Positions 15,383-25,339 of a DNA stretch of 64,000 bases are shown one piece after another (position 1 is the stretch's first letter; every line of letters starts with the position of its first letter). A model generated the notes under the pieces. It saw only the letters and a list, made by a program, of their open reading frames with translations. It had not been told where the DNA came from and ran no database searches. A program made the position numbers and the translations under genes. Source of the DNA: Solen grandis (taxonomy: Eukaryota; Mollusca; Bivalvia; Adapedonta; Solenidae); the NCBI GenBank assembly GCA_021229015.1, contig CM037778.1, forward strand, positions 11,628,956 to 11,692,955, written 5' to 3'.

Positions 15383-16286
15383 GGCTATTTTTTCCTTTTA
15401 TCTTAACCATATATGCTTCATTAGAAGGAAACTATACTTCAGAAATAATGAAAACAAAACTAAAACTAAATTTAAATAAATGAATACATTCATATTAATA
15501 TAAAAAAATGACTTAATTTTAACACTTACTATTACATAATCTCCGCACCGGCCGAAATTGACGTCGGAAGCATACGTCACGTTGATTGACAACTGGTAAC
15601 CCCTGTCCGTCTCCAGCCACCAAATGCAGTTCACGTAATCCCCATAGTTAATGGGCGAGGCTATGTAATCCGTCCCTCCCCCTGAGATCTTCTTGTAACT
15701 CCCACACGCTGTGAGTAAGATTAAGGTAATCCATCCATCATTGAATTATAAGTATGGTTTTTTTTAAACGCATTCGCCCCCATTACAGATTTTTTACCAC
15801 ATATACAAAGAAGGAAAATTAAAACTGGCCGTGAGAATTTTCATAAACTTTGCATGATTATAGAGAAATACACTAGAAACAAGGACTTCAGTGGAGATGC
15901 GCTTTTGCTCAAAGTCTATAAAGGCTTGCATTTACTATACAATTCCCACGAGCACTTGATAGACCATGATGACAATTAAATGATGGATGGATTACCTTAA
16001 AACATTTGATCCTGACATTGCTAGAATTACCTACAATCTTATTTTTTATCCATGGAACTAAATTGAAAAAATAAATGTAAATTTAACGTCGTATCAATAT
16101 AGGAAAGACAAATTTCCAAATTTTCGAAGGAAAATAAAATCGTGTACACATATACTTTTATTCATATCAAGTATTTACAAAGATAAACATGATATCATGT
16201 GTGCTCGTACATCCATAATTTATATCAGCTAAAATGGGTATAGGATAAAATCTTACCTTCGCATTTCATCGTTGCTGCCAGAAATA
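10307..16286 (-). CDS. CUB / LDLa-like single-pass membrane protein (5' exon missing)
   Basis: Six exons join in frame on the minus strand: 16286-16257, 15708-15530, 15219-15048, 13557-13522, 11945-11829 and 10533-10307, giving about 252 residues. All introns are GT-AG, and the phases agree at every junction. In order: the end of a hydrophobic leader (FLAATMKC), a CUB domain (from ACGSYKKISGGG to GFQGHIYSTYV, about residues 10-128), a short linker, a cysteine-rich module resembling LDL-receptor class A (CDGFNDCGCTSGCDE), a transmembrane helix (IGFGLFIAFFFFAFAY) and a basic, charged cytoplasmic tail of about 50 residues. CUB and LDLa modules bind extracellular ligands, so a small cell-surface receptor or co-receptor is likely. 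No in-frame ATG preceding a signal peptide was found upstream, so the first exon is missing from this model. The ligand and pathway cannot be told from sequence. Confidence 0.8.
11829..11945 (-). CDS. CUB-receptor gene, LDLa-like exon
   Basis: It encodes about 39 residues with eight cysteines, including CDGFNDCGCTSGCDEHMC. The acidic C-D-x-x-x-D-C and C-D-E pattern resembles the calcium-binding end of LDLa modules. It has more cysteines than the usual six, so it is a variant or a related module. The donor site repeats (GTATAGGTATAG), which offers an alternative splice choice. Confidence 0.8.
12241..12273. repeat. (GA)n microsatellite
   Basis: About 16 GA units with one interruption, inside an intron of the CUB-receptor gene. 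Confidence 0.95.
12313..12564 (-). mobile_element. tRNA-derived SINE, family 2, complete with 12-bp duplication
   Basis: Read on the minus strand, it starts with a tRNA-like head having box A TGGCCGAGCGGTTACAGTC and box B GGTTCGAATCC. It then runs through a body ending near TTTACCGTC/AACG and a (CAA)n-type tail. ATTTCGCGGCGG flanks it at 12301-12312 and 12565-12576, so the insertion is recent enough for a perfect duplication. It sits in an intron of the CUB-receptor gene, in the same orientation as that gene. Confidence 0.92.
12904..13025 (+). repeat. 122-bp repeat, left member of an inverted pair
   Basis: Its reverse complement at 17614-17735 matches with only two differences over 122 bases, and similarity stops sharply at both ends. 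Each copy begins TGCATCAAACT and ends AGTTTTGAA, giving a weak internal TIR (TCAAACT/AGTTTTGA). The pair may be two MITE insertions or the ends of one 4.8-kb unit. Confidence 0.85.
13522..13557 (-). CDS. CUB-receptor gene, 36-nt linker exon
   Basis: This small exon encodes GSNISGVSNPIE between a TTTCAG acceptor and a GTAAGA donor. Phase 1 on both sides keeps the CUB and cysteine-rich exons in frame. Its Ser/Asn composition fits a flexible linker. It could be alternatively skipped without changing frame. Confidence 0.7.
14866..14893. repeat. (CAGA)n microsatellite
   Basis: Seven AGAC/CAGA units in an intron of the CUB-receptor gene. Confidence 0.95.
15048..15219 (-). CDS. CUB-receptor gene, second CUB exon
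   Basis: It continues directly from CGDYVI with MKDGKTDTD, matching the family's C-D-Y-V-x-I-x-D-G segment. It ends with a strand like the usual F-x-x-x-Y closing strand (VQFRSDGVNYTAGFQGHI). The donor is GTACGT, leaving phase 1. Confidence 0.85.
15349..15381. repeat. (GA)n microsatellite
   Basis: About 16 uninterrupted GA units in the intron between the two CUB exons. Confidence 0.95.
15530..15708 (-). CDS. CUB-receptor gene, first CUB exon
   Basis: This exon encodes the amino half of a CUB domain. It has the starting ACG, the IASPINYGDYVNCIWWLE segment matching the family's SP..YP..Y....C.W pattern, and CGDYVI before the donor GTAAGT. The cysteine spacing is that of CUB domains. Confidence 0.85.
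16257..16286 (-). CDS. CUB-receptor gene, leader-end exon
   Basis: This 30-nt exon lies between TTTTCTATCTTCAG and GTAAGA. Read in the phase required by the next exon it gives FLAATMKCE, plausibly the end of a signal peptide and the first mature residues. The start codon must lie in an upstream exon, because the ATG inside this exon would leave no leader. Confidence 0.65.
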
Positions 16287-17089
16287 CTGAAGATAGAAAA
16301 GAACAAAAATACGTTATAGTATTGTAGGTTAGATATAAACAACTAAAATGTTAAGTAAAAAAAACAGCAAAATTCTTACTTTGAGAAACATTTATTTTCT
16401 CAAAACGAATGTAACGAGATGTGACACTACGTTATTGTGCGGGTCTTCCTAAACAGCGTTCAAATATTTTTTAGAAGCCGGGTGTTATAGTATTTATTTA
16501 AAGGATATATGGAATATTTTTCTGGATATTTCAGAATTCAACAGGATTAGCGTTTAACATAACACATTACTCGTGCTATAATATAACCTCTTTTATCTGA
16601 CAAATAAAAGTAAACCCGAAGAAAAGCCAAATTGTTTGGCAAAATGATAAAGTTTCATAAAAATAAAACAACCTTTGATTTTATTTATATGTACTTTGTA
16701 ATCAGCAAAAAAAAATATTTTAAACTATGAAATTGTCACTGATAATAAGGCAATGCAACTAGTTTGAAATACAACAAATTGGACCAAGGAACTATATAAA
16801 CTGAAGTTCCGTCATTTTGTCATTTTTGGATAAAGTACACCTGGCATTTCTCTAAAACATACCACATCAAGGTTACATACATACAACATACCACACCTCA
16901 TTAATTCCTTTCATAATTGATTAACAACATAATTTGTAAATGTTATCAGTTAAACGACAGAAACAGTCTTTGGCCGAGGACCAAAATACCTTGCAAAACC
17001 AAATGCTTTTTCTTTTAAACAATCCCTATGGAAGATTTTGACAAAACATTGTATGTTTATATTCTAAGTATTACATAATAAGCATAAAC

Positions 17090-17398
17090 AAGGTACACAC
17101 GTCTTCTTTAGTTAAATTAGCGACATAATCTATAGAAGCGACAAAGTCTAGATATACACATCTTTTTAACGATATAAGCCTTTTAGCTAAATTTAACGAC
17201 ACAGTCTAGGAACACATGTCTTCTTTAGTTTAATTCAGCGGTACAGTCTAGATATACATGTCTTCTTTGTTTATATTTAGCGACACAGTCTATTTATACA
17301 AATTTTTTAGCGATACATGTATACGCTTTTTAGCTAAATTTAACGACACAGTCTAGGTACACATGTCTTAGCGGTACAGTCTAGATATGCATGTCCAA
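17090..17398. repeat. Degenerate tandem repeat, about 45-60 bp units
   Basis: Five or six diverged units share AGCGACACAGTCTAG, ACATGTCTTC and TTTAGTTAAATT segments in the same order. Spacing varies by deletion. There is no coding potential. It lies upstream of the known part of the CUB-receptor gene. Confidence 0.75.
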
Positions 17399-17435
17399 AC
17401 TCCGCGCACCGGTTACGTCACGCTACGCTACTTTT

Positions 17436-17461
17436 ACCACCACCACCACCACCACCACCAC
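17436..17461. repeat. (ACC)n microsatellite
   Basis: About nine CAC/ACC units. Confidence 0.95.
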
Positions 17462-17613
17462 GCAAGTCACGTGATGATAGTTGAAACCATGTGACCAACA
17501 CTCATAATTTCATAGACAAATGTTATTTGATTTTCTTTTTTTTCTTTTTCTCATAATCATGAGTGTTATATTCGTGAAATATGACGAAGCTGATATGATA
17601 TATATATGATATA

Positions 17614-17735
17614 TTCAAAACTAAAGTCAAAAGCGATAAAAGTAAATCCGGCCTATATCAGCCGAATCTACTTGTGGTGGCAGTGGTTAATGACAACTGT
17701 AAGGGGAGGTAACTACTGCGGCGGAGTTTGATGCA
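17614..17735 (-). repeat. 122-bp repeat, right member of an inverted pair
   Basis: Reverse complement of 12904-13025, differing at two positions. The flanks beyond it share nothing with those of the left copy, and no target duplication outside the pair was recognised. Confidence 0.85.
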
Positions 17736-19900
17736 GTTGAGTTTAGCGATTTATGAATATACCCCAACATAAAAACCAAAGCATTTGTCCCTTTCATCCC
17801 CCCCTTTTTTATAAATGTTTGCAGTTTCTTAATTATCCGATATCAATCGGTTATCTGAATCCCACCATTTAATACATTTGCCACTACTTGTCATCTTTGT
17901 TGGCATCATTAGCGATTCCTTCCATATCGTTAAATCTATTCCAAGCTATTCAATTCATGTGGATTTTTGTATACATTTTCTTAACGGCTAATTAAATACA
18001 TACATAAAACTATCCAAGTATCTTGATGGAGTACTTTGCATATCTTATCCAATTTAGACATCGATATGAAAAAAAAATGTAAGAACATTTTGGCTAAAAT
18101 AGCTGATATGATTCAAAACTGACATCACTGTTAGAGTCCCCTCTGAAGAATGCTTGATCATTTAGTCTGTCCCAAGGCCAACAAATCCTACTTTGATCTG
18201 CTCGAGATATGTTTCATACTTCTAAAATACAATCAACTTTGAACTCCTGACTGACATATTTCTCATTTATCTATATTATGATAAATGATCCTAGTGTTTT
18301 TTGCAGTCTACAGATGTTTAATTAGAACAATATACGTTAAATATTGTTCCAAAATGCATCATTACCAGCGCGTTTAATATCATTTGAAGTAATATTGCGT
18401 ATATACCTATATAGGATACAAGCGGTACGACAGATAAATATAAATAAATAAGGTTCAAATTATGAAGTTATTCATTTATATTACATATTCAAAATACATG
18501 TATGTTCTAACGGTTCAAGACTAAGAAGTTTTTTTGAATAGTCTAAGCAAATGTAGCGGTATATCGAATATTGGATTAAAATTAATTTGAGCAAAGTCAA
18601 AGAGCATTCAGATTAAAACATCTTTAAAAATATCATATAATAAATCCCCTGACCATGCCAATATGGTTTCCTTTTCATTTTGCGTTTACTAAACTCAGCA
18701 ATGAATTCATACACCTGTTGTAAAACCAATAAATAATGCAAGCGTATGCGTCACTTTGTAATATTGTTCTGTGGTGGCAAACGCTTGTTCGGTTCATACA
18801 AAGGTCATCTGGAATAGTAAGTATTTCCAAACATGCAATGTTTAATTCAATCATCCCGCAGAGTAAATACTAGAAGTATATCTTGAGACACCAAGGACGA
18901 CCACATGGTGCCAGTGAACGTCAGACCCCATGTTTTTTCAATACCCGAAAAGTATACCGTCTTTAATGGGTAATGGATTTGTGAAAACAGGTCATATAAA
19001 AACGCACGAATAATGTAAACTTCAAAGAGGACGGCATGACGTCTGGACTCATATACTATCAGACATTATTGATGTTGTTGATTGCACTTTAAACACCAGG
19101 CAGGACGTGGAGCTTAGATCGATAGCTGCAATGGGTCATGGTGAATATTATAAGAGTTAAAATACTAATGCTGTCTTGTTTGACAATGCTGTTTAACTTT
19201 GCATGAATAAGTATGGTTTTCACAAATACATACAAAATCTACCAAATTCAAGTAAGTTTCAATGTTAATTGGAATTTTCACTGATTAATGCTATCTGTAA
19301 TGGTAAAGTAATGAAAATAGAATGCTAAAATGGAGTTTTATATATTGAGCCTATTTGTGACATTTTTCACAGATTTAACCTGTCCCTTAAAATATTCCAT
19401 GTATGGTCAAATCTCTTTCACAGTATACAGTTCTTCACAATAAAAGTTATGTGATATATCGATATCTCAAGGGTCTAATTGTAGATTTCCAATGATCTTA
19501 TAAACTGAGATATTGTTGCCATTATCATTGTGTATAAGTTAAATAAGTTAAATGATGATAGCTTAATTATTACAGGTGCTAGTGTGTAAACAAAGTACAA
19601 TTCTTTTTATAATTCAAGGTCCTTAACTCCTGACCGAATTGATCTATAATAGTCATGATCAAACTTGGCTGAGAGATTATGGCCATAAACATTTTATGAA
19701 GTTTGAAGATGATTGCTTAAAAATGAACATGCTATAGTGACCATGACTTAATACTGTCACAAGGCTTGAAGATGATTGCTTAAGAAATGAAGATGTTAGA
19801 GTGTAAACAAACTTATTATGAACGGCGGACGGACGACGGACATTCAACGACCTTAATAGCTCATCCTGAGCACATGTGCTCAGTTGAGCTAAAAAGTCGT
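17736..19900. other. Intergenic stretch, nothing recognised
   Basis: AT-rich DNA without a long frame on either strand. The missing first exon of the CUB-receptor gene could be here or between 16400 and 17600, but no ATG-plus-leader followed by a phase-1 donor was identified with any confidence. Confidence 0.4.
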
Positions 19901-19904
19901 AAAT

Positions 19905-20110
19905 TCGTCGGGGTCATGGGTTCGATCCCCAATTTCGACATAAAAAAGTCGTAAAAATAGCACCGGTATAGCCCCCTTGCTTGGCGCTCAGCATAAAAGG
20001 GTAATTCCTGGACTGGTTGGCCCGGTGTCAGAATAATGTGACTGAGTCATGTCACATGTCGACGGCGTGATACTGCAGTGTGACGGCACTATATCTCTAT
20101 CACCATTCAA
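19905..20110 (+). mobile_element. SINE family 1, diverged copy
   Basis: It contains the family's GGGTTCGATCCC box B, CTTGCTTGGCGCTCAGC middle and GATACTGCAGTGTGACGGCAC segment in order. It stops short of the usual tail. No target duplication was recognised. Confidence 0.75.
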
Positions 20111-20732
20111 TTGCTCTTTAATGACCCATGTTTTCGAAAATCAACGATAACCATTTCAGTATCATACTCAAATCACAATTTAAACCATGGGTTTGAGTCC
20201 GAGTATTAAAATCATAATAAAGTACTATTGTTTATTGTCAAGAACACGGGGCCAGATGATGCTATTTTGTCATTACTAAATTTGTTGAACAACAGTGACA
20301 TACTGAAGGCCAACCAAAGACAAATTTTGTTCTGCACGGACTTGACGTCGTATTCCTTCTCTACAGACAATTTCCACTCCGAAATGAGATGTAAACCTTC
20401 ATAAATCAACGAGTACTTCCCGAACACCTAATCTACATGCTGATATATAATTCCACACATTGTTTAATGGGAAATAAACATAAATCTGAGATTTTTCCCA
20501 AGTCAATGACTGGTATCTTGCCGATCCTCAGGTGAAAGTGTCTATCTTGAGATGGGAGTGGCAGATATAAATGTGTCAGAACCGTCACTTGATATACCAT
20601 GGTACAGTAGATTTCTTATGACACGTCTGAAGATCGTTGTACTCTCAAGACAAAGTTATTTCGGGTTGGCCTTGTTTGAAACAAGTTCTACGATTTTTTT
20701 GTTTGTTTTATGTTCCTCTCAAGAAGTTTAAA

Positions 20733-21011
20733 GCCTCGGGTGCGGGAGGTCGTGGGTTCGATCCCCGGCCGCGACATACCAAAGTCGTAAAAATGGTACT
20801 GTTATAGCTCCGCCCCCTTGCTTGGCGCTCAGCATATAAAGGTAGTTGCAGGACTGGTTGGCCCGGTGTCAGGATAATGTGACCGGGTGTGGTATCATGC
20901 CACATGTCTACGGCGGGATACTGCAGTGTGGCAGCACTATATCTGTCTCAAGTAGACATCGTCTCCAAATGACTGAAATACTGTCGGTGGGACGTTAAAC
21001 CCAACAAAAAA
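20733..21011 (+). mobile_element. SINE family 1, 5'-truncated, with 13-bp duplication
   Basis: It begins at GCCTCGGGTGCGGGAGG, inside the tRNA-like head, keeps box B GGTTCGATCCC and runs to the tail ACGTTAAACCCAACAAAAAA. CAAGAAGTTTAAA occurs at 20720-20732 and 21012-21024 as a perfect target duplication. Truncation at the 5' end is expected of target-primed reverse transcription. Confidence 0.93.
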
Positions 21012-21024
21012 CAAGAAGTTTAAA

Positions 21025-21252
21025 TGAAGCTGGGCAGTGAGGTTGTATTTAGACCAAACGGTTCATCGTAAGAATTAAACAGAAATACGATACATGTACC
21101 TGATTTGCGGTCAATGCATAAAGGTAGATTTTAGAAGTACCTTAGAAATGATGCACTCGTTATCCGCCAATTTCGATTTATATTCTTTTTGATATTTGCG
21201 CGTATAGTGTACCTATCGCAGTACATATTCTATAGACTTAATATTCATATTG

Positions 21253-21294
<42 letters not shown>

Positions 21295-23030
21295 GTCGAT
21301 AGGAATGCGTTCTATTACTTGCACCCCCTTGCCATGACAGGCCGTGCATGTAGCGGCCCGCAGTAAGGTTTTGCCATGCTTGTGACACCTCGTGCTTAAT
21401 TAATGAGTGCATTTTCCATTACGTAAGAATTTCCGAAAATATTTCCACGCCCGAGCTAAGTCTTTTTCGCCTTTGTTGAGCAGAAACTACAAGAAACTAC
21501 AAACCGGGAATATTTATCATAGAAATAACCCTTCAGCAGATTGTCAAGCATAATGGATGAACAGATGTTCTCTTGCGAGTATCTTATAATTAGGATATTT
21601 CCTATTCCCATTCAATGAATGTCTGAGAAATTATAAAAAAGTACACAATACAAGTGAAAAAATACTAACACTACAATTGTTAATAACGCATGTCAATCGA
21701 AGGCTGGCATTGTTTTTTGACCTGTGATTTCTTATATAATCGTTATTGATTTAATTCATTTATTGTTTTCAGATTCGAACACACATTCTTCATCAAAAGC
21801 AGCGATATCGTTGTAACATTACTCAGTCGTTAGTGGTTGGTTATAAATTCCCCTGACTTAAAAAGCAAAGTCCTAGACACGCTGTAACAATGAATTGCAT
21901 CGTTATACTCTTTCATGTGGAAATAGTTTTTTCATAGAACATTCCTTACAACTTGAAAAGTAGTTTTTCTAAGACATGCGGAAGCGCTACCTGACAGCGA
22001 AATTCCATTATCTCTGCTTCAACAATAAAGCGTCATTATAAATCAAATTACCTATAGCACGGTTTGGACAGGATTACCGTTGTATATGAGATGAAAGTTA
22101 CTCGTGTCTCGTTATATAACGTATTGGAAACATACATCCTTGAGATATGCAAGATTGACTTTAATGGACATCTCCAGTGTTTACAGACATTCAAATTGAC
22201 TTAGCTGCACTAGGATAATGGGTAGTCACTTGTTGACATGGTTTACACAAAGTAACACATGGTCGTGTTTTTGACACTGTATGTGAGCAATTGACCGAAC
22301 CGTGAATGGGGAAGGTAGGGATTAAATGTTCAATTCTGAAAACTGGAAAAGATTTCTGATTCTTTTATAACCTAAACCGGTTACGCAATGATCCCTCTCT
22401 CTCTGAGATTTTATTTACATAGCAGATTCAAGCATCATAATCTGGTTTAACTCAGCATCATTCAATTAGGATAAACGTCAAGAAAAGTTCAGACAATTAC
22501 ATACTTGCGCAATAATCGATAATGCGCTGATCATTCATTTTCTAATCACCTGGAAAAAGCAACAACTTTATCACTTGGTTCAGATATTTAGTTTTTAAGG
22601 TTGTTTTCTTACTCAATATTACATTTATGTGATTTTCTATGAATGCGTCAGTGTACCTCTTCAGTTTTGATTTTTGTTATTCTTAAGTAAGCGAGCTAGT
22701 ATCCAATCATTAAGGCAGAAATATTTGTTTTTGGTCGCTGTACTCCGGTTTCTTTCCACATCAAATGTCATCATTTGTGAAAATAAAATTATTTATGGAA
22801 TGGCTGTAAAATAAAGTTTCAAACTCTATATAGTTCTATGCATTTGAAATTGAAATGATTGTTAGTCGATCAAATACTCATTGGTAATATGCTAAATTGC
22901 TAAATGCAACACTGTTTCCAAATTCTAGCCCAAGTTTCTCGAAAATAAAAATTGTGCTTCAGACTTATTTTCATTTCAAACTCAAAGTATCCTATTTAAT
23001 TTTGTAGGGTTTTGAATATGATAATTGTTT
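21025..23030. other. Intergenic stretch with one GA microsatellite
   Basis: Apart from the GA run at 21256-21289 I see no repeat or coding exon here. Confidence 0.45.
21256..21289. repeat. (GA)n microsatellite
   Basis: About 17 uninterrupted GA units. Confidence 0.95.
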
Positions 23031-23032
23031 GT

Positions 23033-23284
23033 TTATTTGTTGGGTTTAACGTCCCACCAACAAAATTTAAGTAATTTCGAAATAATGTCAACATGAGACA
23101 GATATAGTGATGCCACACTGCAATATCACGCCGTAGACATGTGTCATGATACCACACCCAGACACATTATCTGGTGATACCAGGTCAACCCAATTAGTCA
23201 TGGAACTACCCAAGCGAGGAAGCTATACCAGTACCATTTCTTTTACGAATTTGGTAAGTCGCGGTCGGAGATCGAACCCAAGAC
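23033..23284 (-). mobile_element. SINE family 1, cut by the assembly gap
   Basis: A minus-strand copy whose tail GGGTTTAACGTCCCACC is at the left. It carries the conserved CATGATACCACACCCAGACAC segment and reaches the reverse complement of box B (ATCGAACCC) just before the run of Ns. The predicted frame that runs through the Ns is meaningless. Confidence 0.85.
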
Positions 23285-23384
23285 NNNNNNNNNNNNNNNN
23301 NNNNNNNNNNNNNNNNNNNNNNNNNNNNNNNNNNNNNNNNNNNNNNNNNNNNNNNNNNNNNNNNNNNNNNNNNNNNNNNNNNNN
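23285..23384. other. Assembly gap (100 N)
   Basis: Exactly 100 Ns, the usual placeholder for a gap of unknown size. It follows the tRNA-like head of a SINE, so a repeat probably caused the break. Order and orientation across it rest on scaffolding only. Confidence 0.99.
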
Positions 23385-23869
23385 CCTTATAAACCCCCCA
23401 AAAGTCTACCCTTGATTTTGTCTCTTAATTCGATCACCATTCTCATAATCTCCATAATCTTCCCCGAGGCACCTAGGATGGTTCGATACAACGATACATC
23501 CCCTAATCTACGAAGATATTCCCCCGATGATGTTTCACATTCGGTGAAGCTCAGGGACACCTTCTCCGATCATCGGAGAAATTTCCTGAGCATCGGGTGC
23601 CATCCCCGATAATACAAGGCCATTGCACCATAGCCGAAACATCAGTGAACGTTTCAACGGACCATTCCAGAAGCTTCTCATGGGACTGCTCCGTCTTTTT
23701 GGCGCAAACATCTGATGCCATCGGGAGAAAATTGTGTATTTCCACATCGCCGATGATTTTTCTCCAGTGGGACCAAGGCATTAGATCTATGGTTTTTAAG
23801 TTTCTAAAAAACAAAAACAAACAACTTTACTTTTATCCCCAGATACCCTTCAGAATGCATCGTAGTCAC

Positions 23870-23985
23870 ACTAAAAAAAATTTTCCGGGGGGAGCATGCC
23901 CCTGGACCCCCCACTCCCCACCCCCAACATCACATTCAGATTCCCCCCCCCCCCCCCCCCGCTGAAAAATTCTGGATCCGGGCCT
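23870..23985 (-). mobile_element. Possible hAT-type transposon end (remnant)
   Basis: On the minus strand the sequence starts CAGGCCCGGATCCAGAATT, similar to hAT-type ends that begin CAGGGGCGGATCC. It runs into a C/G-rich stretch (CCCCTGGACCCCCC on the plus strand) often seen next to such ends. Only one end is visible and no transposase was recognised. The 89-codon minus frame at 23551-23820 could belong to it, but it matches nothing I know. Confidence 0.25.
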
Positions 23986-24279
23986 GGTACCTAGACTGTT
24001 TTGAAACAGTGGTTTTGATTAGTCTTACAGAATTTACCCAATCATATAGATTGACAGAAAGGGTGACCTCATTGTCTGGGTTCCGGCGTGACACTAGACG
24101 GTATATTCGTGTTCTGCTTCCAAATCCCAGCGTTTTTTTCGGCCGCCCAACGGGGAGTCGGAAAATACTAATGAAGAAACAACAGCTTCATATTAATTTT
24201 TTTTATTGATATAACCTTTTTATGCAAAAACATATTGTTCTTAAAAGTATTGTGTAAAACATTGTTGTCCTTGTTTTAG

Positions 24280-25255
24280 TCTACGAATTCTTACACAAGG
24301 AAATTAAAAGTGCTTATTAAGAAAGAAGGGAAATCCACTGTCACAAATGTGTACATACAAGCTGGGAACAATAACAATCAAAGCGCTGAAGGCACTGAAG
24401 TTGTGTGTGTCTCATATGAAAGAGTGCTTGAAGAGCTGCAAGTCGATCAACAATAATTAAATTTACTTTGATAAACAAAAGAAATGCAGCATTCTGTTCT
24501 CTCAGTGCTATCAGGGCTTTGATTTGTATTCATGCAGTACCTTATCTACAACAGTCTCTATTTATAGACTGAAGTAATTATGCAAATTTTCTACACAGGT
24601 CAGAGGCTCCGAACTCATTTTGGATAGTAGATATATAGGTTCCGGTCATGTTTTAATGCAAGAAATAACCGTTGGAGATATCTGAGATCGATAGATTGAT
24701 GTGATTTTTAGTATATGTTACAATGATTTGTTTTGGACTTCACATGGGTTTTATGACCGAACGTTGCACATTTACTATCAAATTTATTTGCGAGCCACCT
24801 TTGCATCGAAACAAACTATATTCGTGCGCAAGTTATAGTGATCACGTGATAAAAAAAGTTACATCATTCGATTGCAGTTACAACAGCATAGAAAAAAAAT
24901 GTAGCCTGTAAGTATTTATTTTTGACTATGCATTGATTTTTCAGCATTTTGCTTCATTCTAGGATACTTATGTTGTAGAGATATATACAATTGTTCTATC
25001 ATATTTACACTATTGAGAGGTTATTCGGTTTTAAATCTAGGAGAACCTGGGTTGAAAACGTAGTACTATAGTTGGTGTGACTGACGTCACACGCAACTAA
25101 AAATGGTTTCCCTAGATTCGCCAATGTGTAACGAACTGCTTATTTCATAATACATTGAACTCGAGAATAGTGTGCAAGACCGGGATAGATTGGATGGTCT
25201 GTTAGAACAGGCAATGTTGACCGTAAAAAGTCACAGCCACTTAAAAATACTTGCA
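24280..25255 (+). pseudogene. Decayed copy of coiled-coil gene exon 2, split in two
   Basis: At 24280-24456, after a TTTTAG acceptor, an open stretch of 58 codons reads STNSYTRKLKVLIKK and onward. It aligns with exon 2 of the gene at 46816 (FTDIYTKKFKELIDKEEHST), ending in TAA. At 25145-25255 a second piece (ELENSVQDRDRL, then LLEQA) matches the later part of the same exon (GLEKSVQDRDKL, RLEQA). About 690 bases separate them, and that spacer is also found at the intact locus in parts of 48413-49850. The best reading is a duplicated locus that once had two related exons. Neither piece can make the full protein. Confidence 0.7.
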
Positions 25256-25339
25256 TACGGTTAAACTTTAGTCCAGTGGTATTGTTCATTGACAATTCAC
25301 CTAAAGATTGGGAGTTTGCTCCCATCTAAGGGACTTTCC

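Noticed and set aside
16376..16395. ATGTTTCTCAAA followed by GTAAGA as first exon of the CUB gene
   Set aside because: Joining it to the next exon gives a stop after ten codons, and the phase is wrong for the downstream frame.
23146..23415. 89-codon frame crossing the gap
   Set aside because: About a third of it is unknown residues from Ns and the rest is SINE sequence.
23551..23820. 89-codon minus-strand frame after the gap (LMPWSHWRKIIGDVEIHNF)
   Set aside because: Composition is protein-like, but I could not place it in any family; mentioned only as a possible part of the hAT-like remnant.
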